Assembly: GCF_005116715.1 (NCBI RefSeq)
Contig: NZ_SWCI01000012.1
Coordinates: 27,415 to 91,414 of the forward strand
Source: Ferrimonas sediminicola
Lineage (GTDB): Bacteria; Pseudomonadota; Gammaproteobacteria; Enterobacterales; Shewanellaceae
Length of the DNA stretch: 64,000 nt
Direction of reading: 5' to 3'
Shown here: piece by piece, positions 34,552-43,913 of the stretch
How positions within the stretch are numbered: position 1 is the stretch's first letter
How the letters are laid out: the number at the start of each line of letters is the position of its first letter
Made by a program: the position numbers and the translations under genes
The notes under the pieces: model-generated
Told to the model about the DNA's origin: nothing
The model's input: the letters and a program-made list of their open reading frames with translations, nothing else
Database searches by the model: none

Positions 34552-34998
34552 TCAGGGCTGCAACTGGCCGTAGTCGTTCTCGAAGGCGGTCACCTTCTCC
34601 GGGGTCACCAGACGGCTGAGGCAGCGCTGTTGACTGTTGAGTAGGCGGCCATTGATGTCGTTCTGCTCCTTGCACTGGCGGACCAGCTGCTGCAGCTGGC
34701 GCCAGAGCAGGCCGATCTTCCTGCCCTTGTCGCCGGGAATGGCGCTCAGCAGCCGTTGCATCCCTTTGCTGTCGCTGGACAGTCCCAGGCTGGACAGCAG
34801 CTCGGTGCGCTGACGGGCCCGTTGCTCCAAGGTCTGACACAGCTCGTCCTGCCTGGGGTTGTGTTGGGCCAGGGCGTCGCTGTCGCGCCGCTCCAGCAGG
34901 GAGTGCTGGTGGCGGATCAGGCTCTTGAGCTGCTGGTACTGCTTGACGTCCAGCTGGATACCCTTAACCAGTTGACGAACCTGTTCGGTGCGGCTCAC
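34552..34998 (-). CDS. flgN: Flagellar export chaperone FlgN (lateral system)
   Basis: 148 residues, mainly helical, with the pattern of the FlgN family: QLKSLIRHQHSLLERRDSDA, a polar helix LEQRARQRTELLSSLGLS and RLLNSQQRCLSRLV near the C-terminus. FlgN chaperones the hook-filament junction proteins FlgK and FlgL. It starts at a GTG overlapping the flgM stop and ends the flgA-flgM-flgN set. Confidence 0.85.
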   Translation of the reverse strand: MSRTEQVRQLVKGIQLDVKQYQQLKSLIRHQHSLLERRDSDALAQHNPRQDELCQTLEQRARQRTELLSSLGLSSDSKGMQRLLSAIPGDKGRKIGLLWRQLQQLVRQCKEQNDINGRLLNSQQRCLSRLVTPEKVTAFENDYGQLQP

Positions 34999-35276
34999 AG
35001 CTGGCTTCCGTGCTCTTCCAGCATCGCCTCGGCGATCCGCTCCAGATCGATGGGGTAGCCTTCGGTGGACAGTTCCGCCTGCAGGGCGGCGATCCTGTTG
35101 CGGTCGATGCTGTCCATCTCATCCAGCTCCTTGCTGGCCTGGTTCAGCTGTTGCCACTCCTGGCTGACAGACTGGGACTGGTTGTCATCCCGGTGTTTGC
35201 TCACCGGGGCGTTGCTGCTGTTGGCTTCCTGATTCTGCAGGGAGACCAGCTGCGGGGAAAGCGGGGTAATTTCCAT
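34995..35276 (-). CDS. flgM: Anti-sigma-28 factor FlgM (lateral system)
   Basis: 93 residues. The N-terminal half is polar and disordered (SSNAPVSKHRDDNQSQSVSQ), and the C-terminal half has the FlgM helices that bind FliA, including IDRNRIAALQAELSTEGYPI and DLERIAEAMLEEHG. FlgM would hold the lateral sigma factor FliA (50014) silent until the hook is complete and then be exported. GAGAAG lies just before the ATG. It precedes flgN with a four-base overlap. Confidence 0.92.
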   Translation of the reverse strand: MEITPLSPQLVSLQNQEANSSNAPVSKHRDDNQSQSVSQEWQQLNQASKELDEMDSIDRNRIAALQAELSTEGYPIDLERIAEAMLEEHGSQL

Positions 35277-35336
35277 GATCTTCTCTCAATCGATTTCTGT
35301 CTCTGGTTATAGAGTGCGACCCCGATTCGGCGGAAC

Positions 35337-36065
35337 TTAAAAAAATGTTGCCACTTTTCCTCTTTCGGTGATCCGGGCGGAAACAATTTTGCCGGTTCGG
35401 CTGTTCTTCACCCGGATCACCTCCCCCCGGCTGCCTGCCTCCAGGGCGACGCCCAGGGTGGTGGCGGTGAACTGATCATCGCCGGCCACCATCACTACCT
35501 GCTGTCCCCGCTCCACCATCAGCGGCGGCAGCAGTTGGTGGGCTTTCAGCGGTGAGCCGGCCCGGATGCCACGGCGGGCCCGCTGCCCGAGGATGTTGTC
35601 CAGGGACATCATCACATCGCCATCGGCGGTGGACAGGGCGCGCTCCTGCCAGCGCAGCAACTCTCGGGTCACCAGGGTGCCCGCCATGATCTTGGAGCGG
35701 GTGACGGGAATTCTGGCGGCCAGCCGGACCTCGGCGCGCACCGTCAGCGACCAGGCTGGATCGGTGCAGCTCACCCGGCGATGCTGGCGGCCCACCGGGA
35801 AGCGCCCGGTTTCCCCCTCCAGCAGCAGGGGTCGGAGGCAGGGGGAGAGGGCGGTGGCGCCACTGGGCAGGGACACCTCAATGGTGTGCTGGCGCCACTG
35901 CCCCGGATGTTGTTGCTGCCAGCGGCTGACCTCGTCGGCCAGGGCGGACGCGATCCGCGCCTGAATCTGCTGCGGGGCGCTGTCCGCCCGGCTCTGGGGC
36001 GGAAGGGTCAGCAGCAACAGCAGTGCAAGCAGGGAACTTCCGCTTCCGTTGATTCGAAATCTCAA
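35337..36065 (-). CDS. flgA: Flagellar P-ring assembly chaperone FlgA (lateral system)
   Basis: 242 residues. A signal peptide (SSLLALLLLLTLPPQSRA) is followed by a FlgA N-domain with LPSGATALSPCLRPLLL and RRVSCTDPAWSLTVRAEVRL, and a C-terminal SAF domain (IPVTRSKIMAGTLVTRELLR through GEVIRVKNSRTGKIVSARIT). FlgA assists folding of FlgI in the periplasm. The only plausible start for the signal peptide is a TTG at 36065 with a weak ribosome site, so the start is uncertain. It is divergent from flgB and is followed at 60 bases by flgM. Confidence 0.9.
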   Translation of the reverse strand: MRFRINGSGSSLLALLLLLTLPPQSRADSAPQQIQARIASALADEVSRWQQQHPGQWRQHTIEVSLPSGATALSPCLRPLLLEGETGRFPVGRQHRRVSCTDPAWSLTVRAEVRLAARIPVTRSKIMAGTLVTRELLRWQERALSTADGDVMMSLDNILGQRARRGIRAGSPLKAHQLLPPLMVERGQQVVMVAGDDQFTATTLGVALEAGSRGEVIRVKNSRTGKIVSARITERGKVATFF

Positions 36066-36100
36066 TATATATGTCTTTGAATTAACTGAAATATAAATAG

Positions 36101-36116
36101 TGGCACGGTTATTGTA
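36101..36116 (+). promoter_or_regulatory. Sigma-54 promoter of the flgB operon
   Basis: TGGCACG-GTTA-TTGTA has a perfect -24 element, correct spacing and one mismatch at -12 (T for C in TTGC). It lies 43 bases before the flgB start in an AT-rich stretch between flgA and flgB. LafK is the likely activator. Confidence 0.75.
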
Positions 36117-36158
36117 TTTACCAGCCGGAACCGTATTAACACGTTACTAGGAGTTGCC

Positions 36159-36509
36159 ATGGCTATCAACCTGGAATCCGCCCTGGGTCTGCACGCCCAG
36201 GGGCTGGATCTGAGGGTGGAGCGCACCAAGATTCTGGCCGCCAACCTGGCCAATGTAGAGACCCCCGGCTATCTGGCGCGGGATATCGATTTTGCCAAGG
36301 TGATGCAGGGATACCAGGCCAGTGGTGAGGTGCGCCGGGATTACACCCAGGGTTACCGGGTGCCGCAGCAGATCTCCGCCGATGGTAACACGGTGGAGCT
36401 GGAGCAGGAGCAGGCCCGGTTTGCCGCCAACTCCATGGACTTTCAGACCAGCCTCACCTTCCTCAACATGAAGATCAATGGCATTCGCACCGCCATCGAG
36501 GGGCAGTAA
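36159..36509 (+). CDS. flgB: Flagellar proximal rod protein FlgB (lateral system)
   Basis: 116 residues. Family features are ILAANLANVETPGYLARDID near residue 26 and the C-terminal MDFQTSLTFLNMKINGIRTA helix. FlgB is the first rod subunit above FliE. TAGGAG stands seven bases before the ATG. It is the first gene of a rightward hook-basal body operon that runs to 45854. Confidence 0.95.
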   Translation: MAINLESALGLHAQGLDLRVERTKILAANLANVETPGYLARDIDFAKVMQGYQASGEVRRDYTQGYRVPQQISADGNTVELEQEQARFAANSMDFQTSLTFLNMKINGIRTAIEGQ

Positions 36510-36511
36510 TC

Positions 36512-36925
36512 ATGTCATTTAACCGAATCTACGACATCGCCGGCAGCTCGCTGTCGGCCCAGACCCAGCGACTGAACACCGTGGCCAGCAACCTGGCCAA
36601 TGCCGATGCCGCCGCGCCCAGCGCCGACCAGGCCTACCGTGCGGTGAAACCGGTATTCCGGGCGGTGTTTGACCAGATCAACGCGGTGCCCTCCGCCAAG
36701 GTGGAGGTGGCGGCGGTGGTGCAGACCGATGCGCCGGTGGAGATGCGCTACGAGCCCAACCACCCCTACGCCAACGGCGACGGTTTCGTCGCCTACTCCA
36801 ATGTGGACGCGGTGGCCGAGATGGCGGACATGATGTCTGCCACCCAAAGTTTCGAAGCCAGCGTCAATATCATGAACCGGGCCCGCTCCATGCAGCAGGG
36901 CTTGCTGCAACTGGGGAGTAAATAA
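36512..36925 (+). CDS. flgC: Flagellar proximal rod protein FlgC (lateral system)
   Basis: 137 residues. The rod-protein N-terminus appears as IAGSSLSAQTQRLNTVASNL and ANADAAAPSADQAYRAVKPV; the C-terminal signature is NVDAVAEMADMMSATQSFEA followed by SVNIMNRARSMQQGLLQLG. FlgC joins FlgB and FlgF in the proximal rod. It follows flgB by two bases. Confidence 0.95.
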   Translation: MSFNRIYDIAGSSLSAQTQRLNTVASNLANADAAAPSADQAYRAVKPVFRAVFDQINAVPSAKVEVAAVVQTDAPVEMRYEPNHPYANGDGFVAYSNVDAVAEMADMMSATQSFEASVNIMNRARSMQQGLLQLGSK

Positions 36926-36927
36926 CC

Positions 36928-37617
36928 ATGGCCGTTAATGCCGTCAATGGCGCCGTCCAGGGTGCCGCTGGATCCGGCCAGATCCAGCCCAACTCCGCCG
37001 CCGAGCTGAAGAACGAGTTTATGACCCTGATGCTCGCCCAGGTGGAGAACCAGGATCCCACCGATCCGCTGGACGCCAATGAATACGTGGCCCAGCTGGC
37101 CCAGTTCTCCCAGGTGGAGAGCCTGGAGTATATCCGCGAGAACCAGGCCGCCCAGATGACCATGATGGAGAACGCCGCCATCGTCCAGTCCGCCTCACTG
37201 CTGGGCAAGCAGGCGATGGTGCCCGCCGATGAGTTCTCCCTGGGCCAGACCCCGGTTCACGGCAAGCTCTACCTGGAGAACAGTGCCGAATCGGTCCAGG
37301 TTCAGCTGGTGAACGATAAGGGGGAGGTGGCCGCCACTCTCGACCTTGGCAGCCAGGGGCAGGGTGATGTGCCCTTCGCGGTGGACCCCCAGACCCTGGG
37401 GCTGCCCGCCGGCGACTATCGGCTGAAGGTGACCGCCACCGCCGGCGATGCCCAGCTGCCGGTAAACACCTTCGTCCGGGCCCCCATCGAGAAGATTCAC
37501 TTCGCCAGCGCATCGGGAATGATGATGGCGGAGATGGGCAATGGCCTGGGCACCGTATCGGTACTCAACATCAGTGAAGTCAGTGCCTCTGCGGGCGCAG
37601 AGCAACAGGAATCTTGA
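36928..37617 (+). CDS. flgD: Flagellar hook-capping protein FlgD (lateral system)
   Basis: 229 residues. The conserved N-terminal block is NEFMTLMLAQVENQDPTDPL followed by DANEYVAQLAQFSQVESLEY. The C-terminal half forms the FLG-D Tudor and Ig-like domains (LGLPAGDYRLKVTATAGD). FlgD caps the growing hook and is shed later. Co-transcribed between flgC and flgE. Confidence 0.95.
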   Translation: MAVNAVNGAVQGAAGSGQIQPNSAAELKNEFMTLMLAQVENQDPTDPLDANEYVAQLAQFSQVESLEYIRENQAAQMTMMENAAIVQSASLLGKQAMVPADEFSLGQTPVHGKLYLENSAESVQVQLVNDKGEVAATLDLGSQGQGDVPFAVDPQTLGLPAGDYRLKVTATAGDAQLPVNTFVRAPIEKIHFASASGMMMAEMGNGLGTVSVLNISEVSASAGAEQQES

Positions 37618-37624
37618 GGAAAAC

Positions 37625-38818
37625 ATGTCTTATAACATCGCCATGAGTGGCCTGCGCTCCACCAGCCAGGAACTGAACACCATCAGCAACAACATCGCCA
37701 ACGTTTCCACCGCCGGGTTCCGCGGGGCCCGCAGCGAGTTCGCCGCCATCTACAACGGTGGCCAGGCGGGCGGGGTCTCCATGACCGGTGCCAGCCAGAA
37801 CTTCTCCCTGAGCGGCACCATGAACTACACCGGCAGGTCGCTGGATCTGGGGATCCAGGGCAACGGCTTCTTCGTCATGGGGGCCGCCGACGGCACCACC
37901 CTCTACAGCCGCGCCGGCATGTTCAACCAGGACGCCGATGGCTACGTGGTGGATCCCTATGGCAACCGCCTGCAGGGCTACCCGGTGAGCAGCGGTGGCA
38001 CCATCCTCACCGGCAGCGTCGGCGATCTGCAGGTCCAGGCCGGCTCCATCCCGGCCCGGGCGACGACTGAGGTCAACATGACCGCCAACCTGGATTCCAG
38101 GGTCAGTGCCATTACCGCGCCCTTCGATGCGACGGACGTCACCAGCTATCACAGCTCCAACACGGTGTCGGTGTACGACTCCCAGGGCAACAAGCATGCC
38201 CTGACCCAGTACTACATTAAGACCGCAGACAACAGCTGGACGGTGCAGTACGCCCTGGATGGCACCACCCTGGCGGACACCAACACCATGACCTTCGACG
38301 CCTCCGGCAACCTGACTGCCGGAGACGCCGATACCCTGACCATCACCGCCGCCACCCTGGGCACCGGTGCGGCGGATCTGACCCTGGATCTGGCCTGGGA
38401 CCACACCACCCAGTACGGCGCCGACTACATCACCTCCAAGATCGATCAGAACGGCAACACTTCAGGTGAGATGAAGGGGATCCGGGTGGCCGAGGATGGC
38501 AAGGTCTATTCCACCTACACCAATGGCGAAGAGCGCGTGCAGGGACAGGTGGTGCTGGCCAATTTCACCAACCCCAACGGCCTGGAGCCGGTCAACAACA
38601 CCGCCTGGGTGGCCAACCAGGAGGCGGGGGTGCCCGCACTGGGGACCCCGGGCAGCGGCACCCTGGCTGGCGTGTCTGCTGGCTATATCGAGGGTTCCAA
38701 CGTGGATCTGACCGCGGAGATGGTCAACCTGATGACCGCCCAGCGCAACTATCAATCCAACGCCAAGGTGCTGACGGCGGCCGACACCATGAACCAGTCT
38801 CTGCTCAACGCCATCTAG
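37625..38818 (+). CDS. flgE: Flagellar hook protein FlgE (lateral system)
   Basis: 397 residues. The hook subunit has the axial N-terminal segment MSYNIAMSGLRSTSQELNTI followed by SNNIANVSTAGFRGARSEF, the domain boundary SRAGMFNQDADGYVVDPYGN, and the C-terminal YIEGSNVDLTAEMVNLMTAQ and RNYQSNAKVLTAADTMNQ. The frame is open 28 codons upstream, overlapping flgD, but ATG 37625 with TTGAGGA just before it gives the standard N-terminus. Confidence 0.96.
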   Translation: MSYNIAMSGLRSTSQELNTISNNIANVSTAGFRGARSEFAAIYNGGQAGGVSMTGASQNFSLSGTMNYTGRSLDLGIQGNGFFVMGAADGTTLYSRAGMFNQDADGYVVDPYGNRLQGYPVSSGGTILTGSVGDLQVQAGSIPARATTEVNMTANLDSRVSAITAPFDATDVTSYHSSNTVSVYDSQGNKHALTQYYIKTADNSWTVQYALDGTTLADTNTMTFDASGNLTAGDADTLTITAATLGTGAADLTLDLAWDHTTQYGADYITSKIDQNGNTSGEMKGIRVAEDGKVYSTYTNGEERVQGQVVLANFTNPNGLEPVNNTAWVANQEAGVPALGTPGSGTLAGVSAGYIEGSNVDLTAEMVNLMTAQRNYQSNAKVLTAADTMNQSLLNAI

Positions 38819-38825
38819 GTGACCT

Positions 38826-39542
38826 ATGGATAAGTTGCTCTACACCGCAGTCAGCGGCGCCAATCGAGTGATGGCCGCCCAGGCACTGAAGGCCAACAAC
38901 CTGTCCAACGTGGACACCGCCGGTTTTCGTGCCGACCTGGAGCGGGTGCAGGCACTGGCCGTGTCTGAAACCCGGGTGATGTCCCAGCTGGGCAGCGCCG
39001 GGGTCAGCGGCAAGGCCGGTGAGCTGGCGCCCACCGGCCGTACCCTCGACCTGGCGGTCCGCGAACGGGGCCTGTTTACCCTGATGACCCGCCAGGGCGA
39101 GGCGTATAGCCGGGCAGGGCACCTGGAACTGGACCCCCAGGGGCAGCTGGTCCAGGGGGGCCTGCCGGTGGCTGGTCTCGACGGTCCCCTGGTGCTGCCG
39201 GAGTACAGGGAGCTGTTCGTCGGCGACGATGGCACCATCAGCGTCATCCCGGCGGAGGGGGGCGTCATCGAGGAGGTGGGCCGGCTCAAGCTGGTAAACC
39301 CGGAGATGGCCCAGATGCGCAAGGGGCTCGATGGCCTGCTGCGCCCTGCCGACGGCGTTCCCCTGGTCGCCGATGACCAGGTGACCGTGGTCAGCGGCTT
39401 CCTGGAGGGGAGTAACGTCGACGCGGTACAGGAGCTGGTGGCGTCAATGGATCTCAGCCGCCAGTTCGAAGTTCAGATCAAATTGATGAAGAGCGCGGAG
39501 AGCCTGGCCAAGGCCGGCAACCGTCTGCTCAACGACGTATAA
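38826..39542 (+). CDS. flgF: Flagellar rod protein FlgF (lateral system)
   Basis: 238 residues. Begins MDKLLYTAVSGANRVMAAQA and LKANNLSNVDTAGFRADLER, then has the YSRAGHLELDPQGQLVQGGL turn and the C-terminal GFLEGSNVDAVQELVASMDL. FlgF is the last proximal rod protein. It starts seven bases after flgE. Confidence 0.95.
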   Translation: MDKLLYTAVSGANRVMAAQALKANNLSNVDTAGFRADLERVQALAVSETRVMSQLGSAGVSGKAGELAPTGRTLDLAVRERGLFTLMTRQGEAYSRAGHLELDPQGQLVQGGLPVAGLDGPLVLPEYRELFVGDDGTISVIPAEGGVIEEVGRLKLVNPEMAQMRKGLDGLLRPADGVPLVADDQVTVVSGFLEGSNVDAVQELVASMDLSRQFEVQIKLMKSAESLAKAGNRLLNDV

Positions 39543-39556
39543 CAGGGATAACTGTC

Positions 39557-40342
39557 ATGAGTTCAGCACTGTGGATCTCCAAGACCGGCCTGACGGCCCA
39601 AGACACCAAGATGACGGCCATCGCCAACAACCTGGCCAACGTCAACACCACCGGCTTTAAGCGCGACCGGGTGGCCTTCAATGATCTCTTCTACCAGGTA
39701 CAGCGCCAGCCCGGCGGCCAGGTGGACGAGGTCAATGATCTGCCCTCCGGCCTGCAGCTGGGCACCGGGGTCCGGGTCGCCGGCACTCAGAAGGTGTTCA
39801 CCACCGGCAACCTGGTGACCACCAGCCAGCAGCTGGATCTGGGCATAGAAGGCCAGGGATTCTTCCAGGTTCAGCAGCCCAACGGTGACCTGGCCTACAC
39901 CCGGGACGGTCAGTTCTACCGCAACGCCGACGGTGAGATGGTGACCGCCGGCGGACTGCCGCTGGTGCCCGGGATCACCGTCCCCGAGGAGGCGCTGACC
40001 GTCACCATAGGTTCCGACGGCCGGGTGACCGCCCAGATGGCCGGCCAGGCCGACGCCGAGGAGTTGGGTCAGATCACCCTGGTCAACTTCATCAACCCCA
40101 CCGGCCTGGAGGCCAGGGGAGACAACCTCTATGCGGAAACCGCCGCCTCCGGGGTGCCGGTGGAGGGCATCGCCGGTGAGCAGGGGTTGGGGACTCTGCG
40201 CCAGGGGGCACTGGAGTCGGCCAATGTCAACGTGGTCGAGGAGATGGTGGAGATGATCTCCACCCAGCGTGCCTACGAGATGAACGCCAAGGTGCTGACC
40301 GCCTCCGACGAGATGATGCAGTTCCTCAACCAGACGGTGTAA
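39557..40342 (+). CDS. flgG: Flagellar distal rod protein FlgG (lateral system)
   Basis: 261 residues, typical. MSSALWISKTGLTAQDTKMT and NNLANVNTTGFKRDRVAFND at the N-terminus, YTRDGQFYRNADGEMVTAGG in the middle, and ESANVNVVEEMVEMISTQRA at the C-terminus identify FlgG, which builds the drive shaft through the L and P rings. Confidence 0.96.
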   Translation: MSSALWISKTGLTAQDTKMTAIANNLANVNTTGFKRDRVAFNDLFYQVQRQPGGQVDEVNDLPSGLQLGTGVRVAGTQKVFTTGNLVTTSQQLDLGIEGQGFFQVQQPNGDLAYTRDGQFYRNADGEMVTAGGLPLVPGITVPEEALTVTIGSDGRVTAQMAGQADAEELGQITLVNFINPTGLEARGDNLYAETAASGVPVEGIAGEQGLGTLRQGALESANVNVVEEMVEMISTQRAYEMNAKVLTASDEMMQFLNQTV

Positions 40343-40352
40343 GGAGAGAGAG

Positions 40353-41018
40353 ATGAAACGCTGGATAGCCCTGTTTGCCCTGCTGCTCGGCGGCTGTGCC
40401 TCACACTTCCCTGAGCCAGCGCCCCAGCCGGACACGGCGCAGTGGGCGCCGCCGACGGTGGATTACAGCTTGCCGGCCGCCACCGACGGCAGCCTCTACC
40501 GTCCCGGCTACATGCTGACCCTGTTCAAGGACAAGCGCGCCTTCCGCGAAGGGGATATCCTCACGGTCACCCTGGATGAGCGCACCCAGGCCAGCAAAAA
40601 GGCCGACACCACCACCCGCAAAAGCAGCAACCTCAGCGGCCAGGGCGATCTGTCCCTGGCCAGTGGCAAGAGCTACGCCACCAGCGGCTCACTGGGGACC
40701 GGCCATCAGTACAGCGGCAACGGTTCCAGCAGCCAGCAGAACCAGCTCACCGGCTCCATCACGGTGACCGTGGCCAAGGTGCTGCCCAACGGGGTGCTGC
40801 TGATCCGCGGCGAGAAGTGGTTGCGGCTGAACCAGGGGGACGAGTACCTGCGCCTGGTGGGCCTGGTGCGCACCGATGATATCGACAACGGCAACACCCT
40901 CTCCTCCCAGCGGATCGCCGACGCCCGCATCATCTACGGCGGCAAGGGGGCCATCGCCGACAGCAACAGCATGGGCTGGGCGTCGCGCTACTTCAACAGC
41001 CCCTGGTTCCCCATGTAG
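40353..41018 (+). CDS. flgH: Flagellar L-ring lipoprotein FlgH (lateral system)
   Basis: 221 residues. A lipoprotein signal peptide ends in LLGGC with Cys-15 as the lipidated residue. The body shows [40 protein letters not shown] and the C-terminal [20 protein letters not shown], all typical of FlgH. It forms the outer-membrane bushing of the flagellum. Presence of both L- and P-ring genes shows that the system is a Gram-negative type with full rings. Confidence 0.96.
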   Translation: MKRWIALFALLLGGCASHFPEPAPQPDTAQWAPPTVDYSLPAATDGSLYRPGYMLTLFKDKRAFREGDILTVTLDERTQASKKADTTTRKSSNLSGQGDLSLASGKSYATSGSLGTGHQYSGNGSSSQQNQLTGSITVTVAKVLPNGVLLIRGEKWLRLNQGDEYLRLVGLVRTDDIDNGNTLSSQRIADARIIYGGKGAIADSNSMGWASRYFNSPWFPM

Positions 41019-41026
41019 GAAGGCCT

Positions 41027-42133
41027 ATGAGAATCCTGTTTCTTCTCTTGTTGGTCCTGGTGCTGCCGCTGCCTCTGGTGGCGGCGCCCCAGACCCGACT
41101 GCTGATGGATCTGGTGGACGTCCAGGGAATCCGGGACAACCAGCTGGTGGGCTACGGCCTGGTGGTGGGGTTGACCGGTACCGGCGACAAGAGCCAGGTG
41201 AAGTTCACCGCCCAGTCGGTAGTGAACATGCTCAAGCAGTTTGGGGTGCAGATTGACGGCACCTCGGATCCCAAGCTTAAAAACGTGGCGGCGGTGGCGA
41301 TTCACGCCACGGTGCCGCCCCTGGCCAGCCCCGGCCAGGCCCTGGATGTGACCGTCTCCTCCATCGGCGATGCCAAGAGCCTGCGGGGCGGCACCCTGCT
41401 GATGACGCCCCTGCGGGGGGTGGACGGCGAGGTCTACGCCGTGGCCCAAGGCAACCTGGTGGTGGGCGGAATTACCGCCGAGGGCCGAGACGGCACCTCG
41501 GTGACCGTTAACGTACCGACGGTGGGCACCATTCCCAACGGCGCGCTGCTCGAGGCGGCCATCCCCAGCAGCTTCCAGAGCGGTGCGGATATCGTGCTCA
41601 ACCTCAAACGCCAGAGTTTCAAGACCGCCCGAAACATCGAGCGGACCATCAACGACGCCTTCGGCCCGGATGTGGCCCGTGCCGAGAGCAACGCCAAGGT
41701 ACGGGTGCATGCCCCAACCCAGCTGCGCCAGCGGGTGACCTTCATGTCGATGCTGGAGGAGCTGGCCATCGAGCCTGGCCGCCGACCGGCGCGGGTGGTG
41801 TTCAACAGCCGCACCGGTACCGTGGTGATGGGGGCGGACGTGCGGGTGCACAAGGCGGCGGTCAGCCACGGAAACCTGACCGTGGCCATCACCGAGCAGA
41901 CTGCGGTCAGCCAGCCGGGCGCCTTCTCCGGCGGTACCACCCAGACCACCAGCAACAGCAATATCGATATCGACCGGGGGGATGGCTCGATGTTCGTCTG
42001 GCCCGAAGGCACCTCCCTGGAGACCATCGTCAAGGCGGTCAACTCCCTGGGGGCGGCACCGGCGGACCTGATGGCCATCCTCCAGGCCCTGGATGAAGCC
42101 GGCGCCCTGGACGCCGAACTGGTGGTGATGTAA
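41027..42133 (+). CDS. flgI: Flagellar P-ring protein FlgI (lateral system)
   Basis: 368 residues. A signal peptide ([17 protein letters not shown]) precedes [20 protein letters not shown] and [14 protein letters not shown], the diagnostic start of mature FlgI. Further motifs are [20 protein letters not shown] and [20 protein letters not shown] [17 protein letters not shown]. FlgI forms the periplasmic ring around the rod, assisted by FlgA. Confidence 0.96.
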   Translation: MRILFLLLLVLVLPLPLVAAPQTRLLMDLVDVQGIRDNQLVGYGLVVGLTGTGDKSQVKFTAQSVVNMLKQFGVQIDGTSDPKLKNVAAVAIHATVPPLASPGQALDVTVSSIGDAKSLRGGTLLMTPLRGVDGEVYAVAQGNLVVGGITAEGRDGTSVTVNVPTVGTIPNGALLEAAIPSSFQSGADIVLNLKRQSFKTARNIERTINDAFGPDVARAESNAKVRVHAPTQLRQRVTFMSMLEELAIEPGRRPARVVFNSRTGTVVMGADVRVHKAAVSHGNLTVAITEQTAVSQPGAFSGGTTQTTSNSNIDIDRGDGSMFVWPEGTSLETIVKAVNSLGAAPADLMAILQALDEAGALDAELVVM

Positions 42134-42537
42134 TGCAGATCAATGGTAACGGTGGCTACCTCAACCGGCTGGATGCCGGTCAACTGGTGGCCCAGCACGG
42201 CAAAGATGGCGCCATTCAGGCGGTCAGTCAGCAGTTTGAGGCCCAGTTCCTGCAGACGGTGCTTAAGCACATGAGGGCCGCGGCGGATGCGCTGGCGGAC
42301 CAGGACAGCCCGCTCTCCTCCAAGAACCACGATATCTACCGGGATCTCCATGATGCCGAACTGTCCTTGGCCCTTAGCGGTAAGGCGGGCAGCGGCCTGG
42401 TGGAAGCCCTGACCCGGCAACTGGGGGGGCAATTCAAGCCCGCCCGGGACTCGGTCGCTGTGGATCAACAGGCTCCGGCCGTCACCGCCATGCGACAGGC
42501 GGTGATACTGCCCTTTGTTGCTAAGGAAGCACGATGA
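42133..42537 (+). CDS. flgJ: Flagellar rod-binding protein FlgJ, short form without muramidase domain (lateral system)
   Basis: 134 residues. It matches only the N-terminal rod-binding half of FlgJ: QAVSQQFEAQFLQTVLKHMR and SSKNHDIYRDLHDAELSLAL. The C-terminal glucosaminidase domain (about 150 residues in enteric FlgJ) is missing; the gene ends before the flgK start with a four-base overlap, so it is not a frameshift artefact. Short FlgJ proteins occur in lateral and many alphaproteobacterial systems, where a separate lytic enzyme opens the wall. No such enzyme gene is found in the window. Confidence 0.92.
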   Translation: MQINGNGGYLNRLDAGQLVAQHGKDGAIQAVSQQFEAQFLQTVLKHMRAAADALADQDSPLSSKNHDIYRDLHDAELSLALSGKAGSGLVEALTRQLGGQFKPARDSVAVDQQAPAVTAMRQAVILPFVAKEAR

Positions 42538-43904
42538 CAACCATGTTAAATACCGGCCTGTCCGGCCTGCTCGCCAGCCAGGCGGCCCTGTCGGTGACCT
42601 CCAATAACATTGCCAACGCCACCGTGGCCGGCTATTCCCGCCAGCAGGTGATGCTCAGCACGGTGCAGGGCGGCGTCTATGGCCGTGGGGTGGCAGTGGA
42701 GGGAGTGCGCCGCATCGCCGACCAGTATCTGGTGGACCAGGTGTGGAGTACCACCACCAGCGCCAGCTTTCAGCAGACCCAGTCCAGCTACCTCGGCCAG
42801 GTGGAGCAGATCTTCGGCTCCGAGGGATCCAACATCTCCTCCGGCCTGGACAAGCTGTTTGCCGCCCTCAACAGCAACCTGCTCTCTCCCGGGGATCTGG
42901 CCACCCGTCAATCTGTGGTCAACGAGGCCAAGGGGCTGTCCCTGAGGTTCAACGCCATCAACGACGGACTGCAGAGCCAGTTCGATCAGCTCGAGAGCCA
43001 GCTGCGGGCCTCGGTGGAGCAGTCCAACGTACGCCTGCACGAAGTCGCCCGGCTGAACGCCGAGGTGAAGGGCCATGGCGGCATCGCTGCGGCGCCGCCG
43101 GAGCTGATCGATGAGCGGGACGCGGTGATCGCCGAGCTGGCCAAACAGATGGATCTCACCGTCTCCGAGAACCACGATGGCACCCTGAACCTGGCCCTGA
43201 GCCAGGGGCAGCCCCTGGTGGTCGGAACCAGTGCTGCGACCCTGGTGGTCTCGCCCGATGCGGCCCAGCCGGAGTTTGGTCGCCTGAGCCTGAGGTTTGA
43301 ACAGGCTGAGTTCGCCCTGGACGAGGGGGTGGGCGGCGGCATCGGCGGGCTGCTGGATTACCGTGACAACAGCCTGGTGAACTCCAAGGCCTTTATCGAT
43401 GAGCTGGCAGCCAAGATCGCCGACGAGATGAACACCGTGCTGGCGGCGGGGACCGATCGGGCCGGTGCGACCCCCACCCAGGACCTGTTCCAATACGATC
43501 CCCTGAACCCGGCCGGTACCCTCAAGGTCACCGATGGGTTTACCGCCGACAAGCTGGCATTTGGCCAGGATGGGACTCCCGGGGACAACAGCAACCTGCA
43601 GCAGCTGGTGGCCCTGGCGGACAAGACGCTGACCTTCACCTCCCTGGGGATGGAGGCCACTCTGGGCGACGCCTTTGCCTCCAAGCTGGGGGAGTTGGGA
43701 TCCCGCAGTCAGCAGGCCAAGCTGGACGCCGATTCCGCCCTGCAGTCCCAGCGACGGGCTCAGGGGGAGTGGGCCGGCGTCAGTGGCGTCAACCTGGACG
43801 AGGAAGGGGCCAGCCTGATCCTCTATCAACAGGCGTACCAGGCCAATGCCAAGGTGATCTCCACCGCCGATCAGCTGTTTAAATCCGTTCTGCAAGCCTT
43901 CTAA
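42534..43904 (+). CDS. flgK: Hook-filament junction protein FlgK (lateral system)
   Basis: 456 residues. Axial-protein N-terminus (NTGLSGLLASQAALSVTSNN, IANATVAGYSRQQVMLST), the FlgK segment VRRIADQYLVDQVWSTTTSA, LDKLFAALNSNLLSPGDLAT, PPELIDERDAVIAELAKQMD and the C-terminal EEGASLILYQQAYQANAKVI are all present. FlgK is first of the two hook-filament adaptors and a likely FlgN client. Its ATG overlaps the flgJ stop. Confidence 0.95.
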   Translation: MTTMLNTGLSGLLASQAALSVTSNNIANATVAGYSRQQVMLSTVQGGVYGRGVAVEGVRRIADQYLVDQVWSTTTSASFQQTQSSYLGQVEQIFGSEGSNISSGLDKLFAALNSNLLSPGDLATRQSVVNEAKGLSLRFNAINDGLQSQFDQLESQLRASVEQSNVRLHEVARLNAEVKGHGGIAAAPPELIDERDAVIAELAKQMDLTVSENHDGTLNLALSQGQPLVVGTSAATLVVSPDAAQPEFGRLSLRFEQAEFALDEGVGGGIGGLLDYRDNSLVNSKAFIDELAAKIADEMNTVLAAGTDRAGATPTQDLFQYDPLNPAGTLKVTDGFTADKLAFGQDGTPGDNSNLQQLVALADKTLTFTSLGMEATLGDAFASKLGELGSRSQQAKLDADSALQSQRRAQGEWAGVSGVNLDEEGASLILYQQAYQANAKVISTADQLFKSVLQAF

Positions 43905-43913
43905 GGAGCCAAG

